Of a stretch of DNA of 64,000 bases, positions 35,221 through 43,971 are shown piece by piece. Numbering within the stretch: the stretch's first letter is position 1; each line of letters opens with the position of its first letter. The stretch lies in contig NZ_CP126980.1 in the NCBI RefSeq assembly GCF_030252345.1, positions 9,495,501-9,559,500 of the forward strand. Reading direction: 5' to 3'. Below the pieces are notes generated by a model. That model ran no database searches and was not told the origin of the DNA. It worked only from the letters and a program-made list of their open reading frames with translations. Both the position numbers and the translations under genes were made by a program. This stretch comes from Actinoplanes oblitus (GTDB lineage Bacteria; Actinomycetota; Actinomycetes; Mycobacteriales; Micromonosporaceae).

Positions 35221-36687
35221 ATGCAACGCAGCCGTCTGCGGCTCGCCATCTACTCGTCCGCCGCGGTGCTCGCGGTCGGCGGCGGCATCGGCGCGGCGGT
35301 CGCTGCCACCACCGGCGAGACCGGCGGCCTGAGCGCCTCGTTCGCCAAGGACAGCGACTGGGGCGCCGGATACCAGGCGCACTACACGATCAAGAACGGC
35401 TCGAGCGCCGAGGTGAACGGCTGGGAGCTGGTCTTCGGCCTGCCGAGCACCGCGAAGCTGAGCACGTCGTGGGATGCCACGGTGACCACCGCCGGCAGCA
35501 CCGAGACGGCGAAGAACGCCGCGTGGAACGGCACCATCCCGGCCGGCGGCTCGATCTCCTTCGGCTTCGTGGTCAACGGCAAGGGCGACCCGACGAGCTG
35601 CACCATCAACGGCGTGTCCTGCACCGCCGGCGGCGCGACAGCGGCACCCACCGCCACCGCGACGGCCACCAAGCCGCCGACCACCAAGCCCACCGCGACC
35701 GCCACGGCGACCGCGACGAAGACCGCGACGGCCGCGCCGACCGCCACCCGCACCACGACCGCCGCACCGACCGCGACGGCCACCTCGACCAGCGGCTCCG
35801 GCTCGGGCGGCGGCGTGCTGGTCGCCCCGTACGTCGACATGGGTGTGCTGTCCAACGGCGGCACGCTCGCCTCGCTGGCCGACGGTGGCAACGTCAAGTC
35901 GTTCAGCCTGGCGTTCGTCACCGCCTCCGGCTGCAAGGCCAGCTGGTTCGGCGCGTTCGACCCGCGGCAGAAGCAGTTCGCCGACCAGATCGGTGCGATC
36001 CGCGCGGCCGGCGGCGACGTGAAGGTCTCCTTCGGCGGCGCGACGGGCGTCGAGCTCGCCCAGGCCTGCACCTCGGCCACCGCCCTGCAGGCCGAGTACC
36101 AGGCGGTTGTCGACGCCTACGACCTGAAGTACATCGACCTGGACATCGAGGGTGCGGCCTCGGCCGACACCGCCTCGATCGACCGCCGCTCGACGGCGCT
36201 CGCCGCGCTGCAGAAGGCGAACCCGGGCCTGAAGATCTCGCTGACCCTGCCGGTGCTGCCGGAGGGCCTGACCGCTGACGGCCTGAACGTGGTCAAGTCG
36301 GCCAAGAACGCCGGCGTGGACCTGGACCTGGTCAACATCATGGCGATGGACTACGGCCGCTCCGCCCAGGACTACGGTGACCTGGCGATCCAGGCGGTCA
36401 AGTCCACGAAGGACCAGATCAAGGCGCTTTACGGCAACTCCGACGCGGCGGCCTTCAAGATGGTCGGCGTCACCCCGATGATCGGCAAGAACGACGACAG
36501 CGGCACCTTCACCCAGAGCGACGCCAAGGACCTGGTCGCGTTCGCCAACGCGAACCACCTCGGCTTCGTCTCCTTCTGGGAGATGCAGCGGGACAAGAAC
36601 GCCTGCCAGGGCGCGCTGTTCCAGTGCACCAACGTCAGCCAGACCGCCTTCGAGTTCTCCAAGATCTTCGCCGGCTTCAAGGGCTGA
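35221..36687 (+). CDS. Secreted chitinase: CBM2 plus GH18
   Basis: 488 aa. ATG start. Signal peptide (RLAIYSSAAVLAVGGGIGAA ... AAVAATTG, ~1-30); CBM2-type module (~34-138: SASFAKDSDWGAGYQAHYTI, WELVFGLPS, WNGTIPAGGSISFGF); a Thr/Pro/Ala linker (~140-195); GH18 barrel (~198-488). The catalytic DxDxE appears in LKYIDLDIEGA, Glu near residue 309. VLVAPYVDMG opens the barrel, as in bacterial chitinases of the ChiC/ChiD-like group, and MAMDYG and SFWEMQRDK lie late in it. Probably degrades chitin together with the LPMO at 50 kb. Confidence 0.93.
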   Translation: MQRSRLRLAIYSSAAVLAVGGGIGAAVAATTGETGGLSASFAKDSDWGAGYQAHYTIKNGSSAEVNGWELVFGLPSTAKLSTSWDATVTTAGSTETAKNAAWNGTIPAGGSISFGFVVNGKGDPTSCTINGVSCTAGGATAAPTATATATKPPTTKPTATATATATKTATAAPTATRTTTAAPTATATSTSGSGSGGGVLVAPYVDMGVLSNGGTLASLADGGNVKSFSLAFVTASGCKASWFGAFDPRQKQFADQIGAIRAAGGDVKVSFGGATGVELAQACTSATALQAEYQAVVDAYDLKYIDLDIEGAASADTASIDRRSTALAALQKANPGLKISLTLPVLPEGLTADGLNVVKSAKNAGVDLDLVNIMAMDYGRSAQDYGDLAIQAVKSTKDQIKALYGNSDAAAFKMVGVTPMIGKNDDSGTFTQSDAKDLVAFANANHLGFVSFWEMQRDKNACQGALFQCTNVSQTAFEFSKIFAGFKG

Positions 36688-36700
36688 CAAACCATTTCGC

Positions 36701-36743
36701 GTACGCCGTGAGCACGGTCCCCGGGGCCGTGCTCACGGCGTAC
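36701..36743. terminator. Bidirectional terminator between chitinase and TetR genes
   Basis: Perfect 17-bp arms GTACGCCGTGAGCACGG / complement around a 9-base loop. It lies between two convergent genes and so can end both transcripts; no long T-tract on either side. Confidence 0.85.
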
Positions 36744-36768
36744 CCAAATCCGGTGTTGATCGGGAAGG

Positions 36769-37377
36769 TCAGGCGAAGCCGCGGCCGGCCTCGGCGAGCG
36801 ACTCGCCGGCCAGGTCCCAGTAACCGATGTCCGGGCGGCGCTCCAGCCAGACGTTGAGCGAGATCCGCAGCACCGACAGGAACATCCCGGCGATCAGCTG
36901 GGACCGCAGCCCGAGCGGATCGGCCGGGCCCAGCCGCAGCGCCACCTCGGCGGCCATCTCCCGCTCCAGCGCGGCGAACGTCTGCACCTGCGCGGCCGCC
37001 AGCGACGGGTGCCGGCGCACCATCCGGTTCCGGGTCATCCACTCCGGGTCGAGATCGCCGAGCCCCCGGTAGAACACCTCGGCCGCCGCGCTCAGCGCCG
37101 CCCACGGCGACTCGCTCGCCGGTCGTTGCCGGACCAGCCCGGCCAGCTGCCGCATCCGCTGCAGGTCGCCGTAGAAGAGCGCCTCCTCCTTGTTGGCGAA
37201 GTAGTTCGAGAACGTCCGCCGGGAGACGCCCGCCTCGTCCGCGATCGCCTCGACCGTCACCTTGTCCGGACCATGCTCGAACGCCAGCCGCAGGGCCGCC
37301 TCGTGCAGCGCCTGCCGGGTGGCCGCTTTCTTGCGTTCGCGCAGCCCCGGCTCCGGCTCGGAGGTGGTGTCGGTCAT
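36769..37377 (-). CDS. TetR family repressor of the adjacent efflux pump
   Basis: 202 aa from the ATG at 37377. HTH: RERKKAATRQALHEAALRLA, DKVTVEAIADEAGVSRRTFS, NYFANKEEALFYGD. The effector domain ends GYWDLAGESLAEAGRGFA. Divergent from a DHA2 transporter gene with two inverted repeats between them, the standard arrangement for TetR control of a drug pump. Confidence 0.94.
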   Translation of the reverse strand: MTDTTSEPEPGLRERKKAATRQALHEAALRLAFEHGPDKVTVEAIADEAGVSRRTFSNYFANKEEALFYGDLQRMRQLAGLVRQRPASESPWAALSAAAEVFYRGLGDLDPEWMTRNRMVRRHPSLAAAQVQTFAALEREMAAEVALRLGPADPLGLRSQLIAGMFLSVLRISLNVWLERRPDIGYWDLAGESLAEAGRGFA

Positions 37378-37421
37378 GCGATGAAGGGTAACGGCGACGT
37401 ACATCACTTCCCAGTGAGAAA

Positions 37422-37440
37422 GTTTGCCCACCGGGCAAAC
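37422..37440. promoter_or_regulatory. Probable TetR operator (GTTTGCCC-ACC-GGGCAAAC)
   Basis: Perfect 8-bp inverted repeat with 3-bp centre, midway between the two divergent genes (44 bp from the TetR start, 47 bp from the MFS start). Size and position are typical of TetR operators. Confidence 0.8.
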
Positions 37441-37453
37441 GCTGCCGATAGTT

Positions 37454-37471
37454 GTATTGAGCAACCAATAC
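37454..37471. promoter_or_regulatory. Second inverted repeat before the efflux gene
   Basis: GTATTG-AGCAAC-CAATAC, perfect 6-bp arms, 16 bp upstream of the MFS start and just before its GAAAGGGG ribosome site. It could be a second operator or overlap the -10/start region. Confidence 0.55.
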
Positions 37472-37487
37472 GAAAGGGGCAGCGCGG

Positions 37488-39065
37488 ATGAGCACTCCGA
37501 CCACGAGTCGCGGCGAACCCGGAGCCATGTCACACCGCGAGATCCTGGAGGCCCTCTCCGGCCTGCTGCTCGTGCTCTTCGTCGCGATGTCCAGCTCGAC
37601 CATCGTCTCCACCGCGCTGCCGACCATCATCGGCGACCTCAACGGTTCGCAGACCCAGTACACCTGGGTGGTCACCGCGACCCTGCTCACCGCCACCGCG
37701 TCCACCCCGATCTGGGGCAAGCTCGCCGACCTGTACAGCAAGAAGCTGCTCGTGCAGGCATCGATCGTGGTGTTCGTGCTCGGCTCGATGCTGGCCGGCC
37801 TCACCCAGAACACCGAGCAGCTGATCGCCGCCCGGGCCTTCCAGGGACTCGGCATGGGCGGCGTGCAGGCGCTGGTCCAGGTGGCCATCGCGGCGATGAT
37901 CCCGCCCCGCGAGCGCGGCCGGTACAACGGCTACCTCGGCGGCGTGATGGGCCTGGCCACCGTCGCCGGACCGCTGCTCGGTGGCGTGATCGTCGACTCC
38001 TGGCTGGGCTGGCGCTGGTGCTTCTTCGTCGGCGTCCCGATCGCGGTCGTCGCCCTGGTGGTGCTGCAGAAGACCCTGCACCTGCCGGTCCTGCGCCGCG
38101 ACAACGTGAAGATCGACTACCTCGGCGCCACCCTCATCGCGGCCGGCGTCAGCGTCATCCTGGTCTGGGTCTCGTTCGTCGACGACTCGTTCGCCTGGCT
38201 CTCCTGGCAGACCTTCGCCATGGTCGGCGGCGGCGTCGCCCTGCTCGCGCTGGCCACGTTCGTCGAGTCCCGGGCCGCCGAGCCGGTGGTCCCGCTGCCG
38301 ATCGTCCGCCAGCGCACCACCGCCCTGTCCATCCTGGGCAGCCTCGCGGTCGGCATGGCCATGTTCGGCGGCTCGGTCTTCCTCGGGCAGTACTTCCAGA
38401 TCGGCCGCGGCTACAGCCCGACCGAGGCCGGCCTGCTCACCATCCCGATGATGTTCGGCCTGGCCTTCGCCTCGACGGTGGCCGGCCGGCTGATCACCAA
38501 GAGCGGCAACATCAAGCCGTACGTGGTGGCCGGCACGATCATCCTGGTGCTCGGCTTCGCCGGGCTCTCGGTCCTCGACCACGACACCCCGCTCTGGTAC
38601 ATCGGCATCGCGATGTTCCTGGTCGGCGCGGGCGTCGGCATGTCGATGCAGAACCTGGTCCTGGCCGTACAGAACACCGTGGCGCTCCGGGACATCGGCG
38701 CGGCCAGCTCGACGGTGGCGTTCTTCCGCTCGCTGGGCGGCACCATCGGCGTCTCGGTGCTCGGCGCGGTCCTGGCCCGCCGGGTCGCCGACTCGATGAC
38801 CGACCAGCTCGCCGCCCTCGGCGTGCACGCCACCGGCGACTCGAACGTCAGCGCCCTCAACCTGGGCAGCCTGCCGCCGGCCATCCAGCACATCGTGCGG
38901 GTCTCCTACGGCGACGCGACCGGCCACATCTTCCTGATCTCGATGGGGATCGCGGTGGTCGGCGTGCTCGCCGCCCTGCTGATGAAGCCGACCAAGCTGC
39001 GCAGCACTGTCGACCTGGGCACCGCGACGGAGCCGGAACCGGCCCTGGCCGGTGCCGGCAAGTAA
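37488..39065 (+). CDS. MFS drug efflux transporter, DHA2 family (14 TMS)
   Basis: 525 aa integral membrane proton antiporter. ATG after GAAAGGGGCAGCGCGG. Family motifs: STIVSTALPTIIGDL in TM1 (motif D1-like), WGKLADLYSKK (motif A), RAFQGLGMGGVQALVQVAI (motif B), GLATVAGPLLGGVIVDSWLGWRWCF (motif C). About 14 hydrophobic segments across the length. The substrate is likely a drug or toxic metabolite sensed by the adjacent TetR protein. Confidence 0.95.
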   Translation: MSTPTTSRGEPGAMSHREILEALSGLLLVLFVAMSSSTIVSTALPTIIGDLNGSQTQYTWVVTATLLTATASTPIWGKLADLYSKKLLVQASIVVFVLGSMLAGLTQNTEQLIAARAFQGLGMGGVQALVQVAIAAMIPPRERGRYNGYLGGVMGLATVAGPLLGGVIVDSWLGWRWCFFVGVPIAVVALVVLQKTLHLPVLRRDNVKIDYLGATLIAAGVSVILVWVSFVDDSFAWLSWQTFAMVGGGVALLALATFVESRAAEPVVPLPIVRQRTTALSILGSLAVGMAMFGGSVFLGQYFQIGRGYSPTEAGLLTIPMMFGLAFASTVAGRLITKSGNIKPYVVAGTIILVLGFAGLSVLDHDTPLWYIGIAMFLVGAGVGMSMQNLVLAVQNTVALRDIGAASSTVAFFRSLGGTIGVSVLGAVLARRVADSMTDQLAALGVHATGDSNVSALNLGSLPPAIQHIVRVSYGDATGHIFLISMGIAVVGVLAALLMKPTKLRSTVDLGTATEPEPALAGAGK

Positions 39066-39077
39066 CACCGCTGACGG

Positions 39078-39112
39078 AAAAGGGGCGCCCCGGTCCAGGG
39101 GCGCCCCTTTTT
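39078..39112 (+). terminator. Intrinsic terminator after the efflux gene
   Basis: Perfect 14-bp arms AAAAGGGGCGCCCC / complement, 6-base loop, followed by T. Thirteen bases past the stop. Confidence 0.92.
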
Positions 39113-39265
39113 CGCGACCGGGATCACGTCCACGAATCCGTAATCTTCCGTTGACGCAGCGCTAACCTCGGATCACGGAGAGCTGATCACCGGTCTGCCG
39201 CGGTTTTCCTCATCCCCGGCACGCCGCGACCGATCTGTCCGGCCGCTGCGGAGAGGAGCACCGGG

Positions 39266-40855
39266 TTGAACGAGCGCGAGATGGACGCCGAGACGCTGTC
39301 CGCTGTCCTCCTCAAGATCGAGGACCGGCGGTCCTGGGATGCCCGGGCCGAGCTGGCCCGGACGCTGGAGATCGAGCGCGCCGCCCTGGCCCTGGGCGAC
39401 GAGCTGATCGCCGCCCGCGCCCGGCTCTGCCAGATCAACATGCGGATGCGCTCCGGAGACGTGACGGCCGCCGCCGAGCAGATCTGGCACGTGCATCAGT
39501 GGGCCATGGAGCACGACGCCCGTCAGCTGCTGGCCCGCACCCACCTGGTCTGGTCCGCCATCCACCTGCACCTCGGTGACGCCGAGCAGGGCCTGGAGCA
39601 CGCCGTCCTGGCCGTCGAGCTGCTCGACGACGACGCCACCGACCACATGCGGGTCTGGCACCGCACCAAGCTCGCCGACGCGCTCTACTTCGCCGGCGAC
39701 ATGGACGCCGCCCGGATCCGTTACGCGCAGGCCGAGGAGCTGGCCGTGCACCTCGGCTCGCCGGCCCTGCTCTGCCTGCTGAACAACTACGCCTACGTCG
39801 AGGCCAGTCTCGGCAACCAGGCACTCGCCGAGGAGGTCACCGAGCGCCTCCAGCAGCTGTCCGCCGAGTGGGGGATCCCGCTGGAGCCGGCGTTCCTGGA
39901 CACGATCGGGGCGATCCAGGTCAGCAACGGGCACTACGCGGCCGCCGCCGAGACCATGCGCCTCTGCCTGGAACGGCACACCGAGGGCAAGTGGGACGAC
40001 GCCAACGACATGGCGCAGTACCTGGTCACCCTGGCGCAGGCGCAGCGCGGCCTGGGTGAGTTCGCCGCCGCCCAGGACAGCCTCGACGAGTCCCGCCGGC
40101 AGTGCGTCGAGCGCGATCTCGGGGAGTCGCTGGTCCGGGTCCACCAGGAGCAGGCCGAGCTGCACGCGGCCCGGGGCGACTTCCGGGCCGCCTTCGAGGC
40201 GCACAAGACCTTCTTCGAGGTGCACCACCAGCAACAGTCGCTGCAGCGGGAGGCACGCTCGCGTACCCGGCAGGCGATGTTCGAGACCGCCGAGGCGCGG
40301 CAGGAGGCCGAGCGGTTCCGGGAGCAGGCCCGCCGCGATCCGCTCACCGGCCTGCTCAACAGGCGTTATGTTGACGAGCGCCTGCCCAGCCTGATCCACA
40401 CCGACCCGGAGCTCACCGTGGCCCTGGTCGACCTGGACCACTTCAAGCAGATCAACGACCAGCTCTCGCACGACGTCGGCGACCAGGTCCTGGTCCGGGT
40501 CGCCCAGCTGCTGGCCCGCGAGGTGACCGCCGCCTGCCCGGAGGGTTTCGCGGCCCGGATGGGCGGCGAGGAGTTCCTCGTGGTGCTGCCGGACACCACG
40601 CTGCCGCGGGCCCACGCGCTGCTCGACGGCATCCGCCGTGCCATTCGCGGCCAGCACTGGGCGCCGATCACCAGGCACCTGCCGGTGACGGTCAGCATCG
40701 GGGTGGCCGGCCTGGCCGATGCCCCGGCGTCCGCCCAGGCACCCCTTCTGTCCACTGCGGACGGTCATCTGTACGCTGCCAAGCACGGCGGACGTGACCG
40801 CGTGGTCTCCGCAGCGGATCTACACGACTGCGTCGGGCACGCCTCAGCCGCCTAG
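39266..40855 (+). CDS. TPR-repeat diguanylate cyclase (GGDEF)
   Basis: 529 aa. TTG start at 39266 with GAGGAG about eight bases upstream; an ATG five codons later is the alternative. Residues ~1-330 are tandem helix pairs of TPR type (for example AEQIWHVHQWAMEHDARQLL). A short helix RQEAERFREQARRDPLTGLLN-RR links to the GGDEF domain (~355-529) with DLDHFKQINDQ and the active-site variant GGEEF (MGGEEFLVVLP). The RxxD inhibitory site five residues before the motif is absent. No membrane segment or EAL domain, so a soluble c-di-GMP synthase controlled through protein contacts. Confidence 0.93.
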   Translation: MNEREMDAETLSAVLLKIEDRRSWDARAELARTLEIERAALALGDELIAARARLCQINMRMRSGDVTAAAEQIWHVHQWAMEHDARQLLARTHLVWSAIHLHLGDAEQGLEHAVLAVELLDDDATDHMRVWHRTKLADALYFAGDMDAARIRYAQAEELAVHLGSPALLCLLNNYAYVEASLGNQALAEEVTERLQQLSAEWGIPLEPAFLDTIGAIQVSNGHYAAAAETMRLCLERHTEGKWDDANDMAQYLVTLAQAQRGLGEFAAAQDSLDESRRQCVERDLGESLVRVHQEQAELHAARGDFRAAFEAHKTFFEVHHQQQSLQREARSRTRQAMFETAEARQEAERFREQARRDPLTGLLNRRYVDERLPSLIHTDPELTVALVDLDHFKQINDQLSHDVGDQVLVRVAQLLAREVTAACPEGFAARMGGEEFLVVLPDTTLPRAHALLDGIRRAIRGQHWAPITRHLPVTVSIGVAGLADAPASAQAPLLSTADGHLYAAKHGGRDRVVSAADLHDCVGHASAA

Positions 40856-40987
40856 CGGGCCGCTCACCCCCTCGTGCCGCTCCGTGACGAAACACGGAAT
40901 CCGGGGGTGATGCCGATCAATCGTTTGGGGCTAGGCTGGACGAACTGTCGATGATCGACGGTGGGGTTTCAGCGCGAGGAGGCGGTC

Positions 40988-41815
40988 GTGGAGCAGAGCA
41001 GTGGTAACTCCGCACCCAGCGAGGTCGCTCCGCCCGGGGTCAACATCAACGTCCCGCACTCCGCCCGCATCTATGACTACTGGCTCGGCGGCAAGGACAA
41101 CTTCGCCGTCGACCGCGCCGTCGGCGAGGCGATGATCCAGGCGATCCCCGGCATGCGCTACATGGCCGGCGAGAACCGCAAGTTCGTCCACCGCGCCGCT
41201 CGTGACCTGGTGGAAAAGGAAGGCATCCGGCAGTTCCTGGACGTCGGCACCGGCATCCCGACCCGGCCCAACCTGCACGAGGTCGCCCAGCTGATCGCCC
41301 CGGAGACCCGGGTGGTCTACGTCGACAACGACCCGATCGTCCTGGTCCACGCCCGCGCCCTGATGCTCAGCTCCCCCCAGGGTCGCAGCGAGTACATCAG
41401 CGCCGACATCCGCGATCCCCGCTCGATCCTGACCGACAAGGTGCTCCGGGAGACCCTGGATCTGGCCCGGCCGGTCGGCCTCACCCTGATCGCGATCCTG
41501 ATGCTCCTCGCCGACGAGGACGACCCGTGGGCCACTGTCGCCGAGCTGCGCGACGCGATGCCGTCCGGCAGCTGCCTGGCGATCACCCACCCGACCGCCG
41601 ACTTCAATCCCGACGAGGTCAACCAGGCGGTCGCCGCCGCCACCGGCGCCGGGATGACGCTCGTCGCCCGCACCCAGGAGGCGGTGGCCCGCTTCTTCGG
41701 CGACTGGGAGCTGCTCGAGCCCGGCCTGGTCCCGGTCTCCGCCTGGCGGCCCGACACCCCCGCCACCGATCCGAAAGCGGCTTATTACTGGGCCGGGGTC
41801 GCCCGCAAACCCTGA
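40988..41815 (+). CDS. SAM-dependent methyltransferase-like protein (DUF574 type)
   Basis: 275 aa. GTG start five bases after GAGGAGG. The pattern NVPHSARIYDYWLGGKDNFA (~23-42) is the signature of this large actinobacterial family. The SAM site reads FLDVGTGIPTRPNLHEVAQ, VVYVDNDPIVL and SADIRDP. The end ALVxVSAWRPD-like segment (GLVPVSAWRPDTPATDPKA) is also typical. Substrates of the family are unknown; genomes often carry dozens of copies. Confidence 0.92.
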   Translation: MEQSSGNSAPSEVAPPGVNINVPHSARIYDYWLGGKDNFAVDRAVGEAMIQAIPGMRYMAGENRKFVHRAARDLVEKEGIRQFLDVGTGIPTRPNLHEVAQLIAPETRVVYVDNDPIVLVHARALMLSSPQGRSEYISADIRDPRSILTDKVLRETLDLARPVGLTLIAILMLLADEDDPWATVAELRDAMPSGSCLAITHPTADFNPDEVNQAVAAATGAGMTLVARTQEAVARFFGDWELLEPGLVPVSAWRPDTPATDPKAAYYWAGVARKP

Positions 41816-41936
41816 GCCCGCAGGCTGGCCGTCGCCTCAACCGCGAGCCTCCGTCGTCGGGTCCCGGCTCGCTGAACGGCCCATGTCGTGCCCTCTCAGG
41901 TTCTTTCCACGCATAACGCCTGAGGTGCACCCCAAG

Positions 41937-41969
41937 ATCGGCCCCGCCCACTGCCCGGGCGGGGCCGAT
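41937..41969 (+). terminator. Terminator-like hairpin downstream of the methyltransferase
   Basis: Perfect 13-bp arms ATCGGCCCCGCCC / complement, 7-base loop, then TCTCTT, about 120 bp past the stop codon. Confidence 0.7.
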
Positions 41970-42040
41970 TCTCTTCCGGCGGCCGGTGGCCGCGGGCCCG
42001 GGCCGCGGGGTGGCTGCTTTGTTCGCAGGCTCACTGCCAC

Positions 42041-42200
42041 GCGTTCACGGACCTACCGCCCTGTTTACGGACTCACCGCCGCGTTCACGGACCGACCGCC
42101 CTATTTGCGGACTCGCCGCCCCGTTCACAGGCTCACCGCCCCGATCACGGACCCACCGCCGCGTTCGCGGACTCACCGCCGCGTTCGCGGACTCAACACC
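42041..42200. repeat. Eight 20-bp tandem repeats (iteron-like)
   Basis: Eight consecutive 20-bp units of the form GCGTTCACGGACTCACCGCC with exact register from 42041 to 42200, plus a degenerate unit before them. Copies differ mainly at positions 3-8. Directly followed by two DnaA-like boxes. No coding frame is maintained, since 20 is not a multiple of three. Confidence 0.92.
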
Positions 42201-42209
42201 AGCGCCGCG

Positions 42210-42235
42210 TTATCCACACCACCACGTCATCCACA
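42210..42235 (+). promoter_or_regulatory. DnaA box and a second near-match
   Basis: TTATCCACA (42210-42218, perfect) and TCATCCACA (42227-42235, one mismatch), 17 bp apart, start to start. The spacing equals that of the pair at 3953-3978. Confidence 0.55.
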
Positions 42236-42239
42236 GCCT

Positions 42240-42790
42240 GTCCCACCGAACCACTCACCATCCGCCAGACTGTCCAGGGAAGGCCCCCTGGGAGGGTGGG
42301 CTAGGAGCGTCGGCCAGGAGCGCGGCCTCGGCAAGACCGGCCTGGCCGGCCCGATCCGGCCATGTCCCGAAATGCACCCCGGTCCCGAAGTCCAGCCCGG
42401 CCACCGCGGCTCACCCCACGCTTCCCGGCAAGAGGCGCTCCCCGGCGAGCCGCACCCGCCCAGCGCACCCAGCTCCGGCCACAACCTCGCGCCGGCCAGC
42501 CACAGAACCCCGCTCCACCCGTACCCGAAATCGCGATGCGGAAGCGGACCTCGCGCCCACCGGAAGCAATCCACCAGCGAGCCGCACGGATTTTCTTTGC
42601 CGGCCCCGCCTCCCGCCCCGGCGGGGCCGGCAAATCCACGACCCGGCCGCCGCCGGATCTCGCCAGCGACGGCCGCGCACTTACTCACACACCGCTCGGA
42701 GAACCCTCCGAACGCCATTGACGCCCGATCGACCCACTCAAGGGTGGACCGGATGGGTGGCCCAGCACGGGGAACCAGGCCACCCACCCG
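42240..42790. other. Non-coding stretch after the repeat island
   Basis: About 550 bases of GC-rich sequence. Open frames exist on both strands, as expected at this GC, but none has a ribosome site, a stable composition or recognisable motifs. I see no RNA. Confidence 0.5.
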
Positions 42791-42793
42791 GCG

Positions 42794-43102
42794 TCAGACG
42801 GGCGTATCTCGCAACACCCGAAGTCGTGGCCGCTTGCAGGCCGGTGGGACCGGCAGCCGGCCGGCGCGGATCAGGATCTCCCGGACCGTGCCCTCGCGGC
42901 CGTCCGGATCGACGACGATCCCGCGGACGCCGAGCCAGGTCTCGCCCTCGTGCGGGATCGGCTTGTGCCAGTCGACCCGGACCACTCGCAACCGGAGCGG
43001 GCCGATGCCGTAGCAGTAGTCCGACTCGGCGAACTCGTGCACCGGCCAGCGTGGCCGGCTCGGCCGTAGCCGATCGTCACGGACGCGTGGCGCCGAGGCC
43101 AT
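42794..43102 (-). CDS. Small conserved-looking protein, function unknown
   Basis: 102 aa from the ATG at 43102. The core VHEFAESDYCYGIGPLRLRV, then RVDWHKPIPHEGETWLGVRG and VREILIRAGRLPVPP looks like a compact beta-rich domain, and I recall similar actinobacterial proteins beginning near HEFAESDYCYG. Starts at 43183 (ATG, overlapping the upstream gene) or 43042 (GTG) are also possible; none has a well-placed ribosome site. Downstream of the 83-aa gene on the same strand. Confidence 0.6.
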   Translation of the reverse strand: MASAPRVRDDRLRPSRPRWPVHEFAESDYCYGIGPLRLRVVRVDWHKPIPHEGETWLGVRGIVVDPDGREGTVREILIRAGRLPVPPACKRPRLRVLRDTPV

Positions 43103-43160
43103 CCACCGCGAGCGGGCGTGCGGATGCCCCACGGACCGGTGCCCGTGACAACGAACGAGT

Positions 43161-43412
43161 TCACTCGCGCGCGTCGGACTCATCCTCCTCAGCCGGTGGC
43201 TCGGCGGTACTGGCTCCGTCGGGCCGACTCAGTGCGTAACGAACACCGCCGAACCGGTGACTGACCGCGCTGGCCCGGCTGGAAGCGGCGACCACGTCAT
43301 CGGTGATCGCCACGTCCCGGTAGACCGGCGGCGGGTTACCCCGGCGCGGGCTGTCAGCCGCGCCGGGATCTCCCGGATCGGGATGTTCTGGACCGATGTT
43401 GGGTACCGACAT
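43161..43412 (-). CDS. Small acidic/Pro-rich protein, function unknown
   Basis: 83 aa from the ATG at 43412, with GAGAGGTGAC just upstream. Pro/Asp/Gly-rich start (MSVPNIGPEHPDPGDPGAAD), a middle VYRDVAITDDVVAASSRASA with FGGVRYALSRPDG, and an acidic tail EEDESDARE. Probably cytoplasmic. Likely co-transcribed with the downstream small gene. Not recognised. Confidence 0.5.
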   Translation of the reverse strand: MSVPNIGPEHPDPGDPGAADSPRRGNPPPVYRDVAITDDVVAASSRASAVSHRFGGVRYALSRPDGASTAEPPAEEDESDARE

Positions 43413-43544
43413 ACTCGTCACCTCTCGCTCGGACGCCCCCGCCAGGGAGCCTCGCGTCGAGGCCGCAGACGTCGCTCCGCGACCGGCCAGTCACCCAAAG
43501 ATGTCACCCTGAGTGACCCTTCTTCGGATGTCTTGTGCGTTATC

Positions 43545-43592
43545 ATGCTCAGAATCCCGGTACTACGCAAGGCCAGATGCACGTGCATTTGC
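43545..43592 (+). other. Duplicated short module, copy A (MLxIxxxRKAxCTCIC)
   Basis: From the ATG at 43545 the plus strand reads M-L-R-I-P-V-L-R-K-A-R-C-T-C-I-C. The minus strand at 45025 reads the same pattern with no gap; see the 26-codon frame there. Differences fall as whole codons (AGA/GTC, CTA/GTC) or are silent (ATT/ATC, TGC/TGT). Here the frame does not stop soon after the motif but runs on through the DUF397 gene, so this copy may be a decayed peptide or a regulatory stretch. It lies 77 bp upstream of the DUF397 start. Confidence 0.55.
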
Positions 43593-43668
43593 ATCGTCAA
43601 GCGATTTGGCACAGGGGGATCACCACCCCGGGTCGAACAGCGATCCGGGCAGACCAAGGGAGCTTGGA

Positions 43669-43905
43669 ATGACCTACGTGGTCAACGGCATGCCAGCCGG
43701 TCAGCTGCAGGGCGTGACCTGGCAGAAGAGCCGTCGCAGCAACCCGAGTGGCAACTGTGTGGAGTGCGCCGTCCTGCCCGGCGGCGACGTCGCCGTGCGC
43801 AACTCCCGCGACCCGGAGGGTGCCGCGCTCATCTACACCCGCGCCGAGATCGAGGCGTTCCTGGGTGGGGTTCGGGACGGGGACTTCGACAATCTGGTGG
43901 CCTGA
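43669..43905 (+). CDS. DUF397 domain protein
   Basis: 78 aa. ATG after AAGGGAG. DUF397 signature: LQGVTWQKSRRSNPSGNCVE-CAVLPGGDVAVRNSRDP, then ALIYTRAEIEAFLGGVRDGDFDN. In actinomycetes these short proteins partner with the XRE-DUF5753 regulators (BldB/WhiJ/AbaA-like systems) that affect development and antibiotic production. Its partner is the convergent gene just downstream. Confidence 0.95.
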   Translation: MTYVVNGMPAGQLQGVTWQKSRRSNPSGNCVECAVLPGGDVAVRNSRDPEGAALIYTRAEIEAFLGGVRDGDFDNLVA

Positions 43906-43924
43906 GGGCCGCGTACACGAAATC

Positions 43925-43956
43925 GGTCCGGCCGGGAGTGATGCTCCGGCCGGACC
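43925..43956. terminator. Bidirectional terminator between DUF397 and XRE genes
   Basis: GGTCCGGCCGGGAG ... CTCCGGCCGGACC with one bulged base and a 4-5 base loop, centred in the 66-bp gap of the convergent pair. Confidence 0.75.
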
Positions 43957-43971
43957 CCTGGCATGTCCGAT

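Noticed and set aside
42227..42787. Open frame of 186 codons in the repeat island
   Set aside because: No ribosome site, Gly/Arg/Trp-rich composition and no homology that I recognise; overlapping frames on both strands are equally long.
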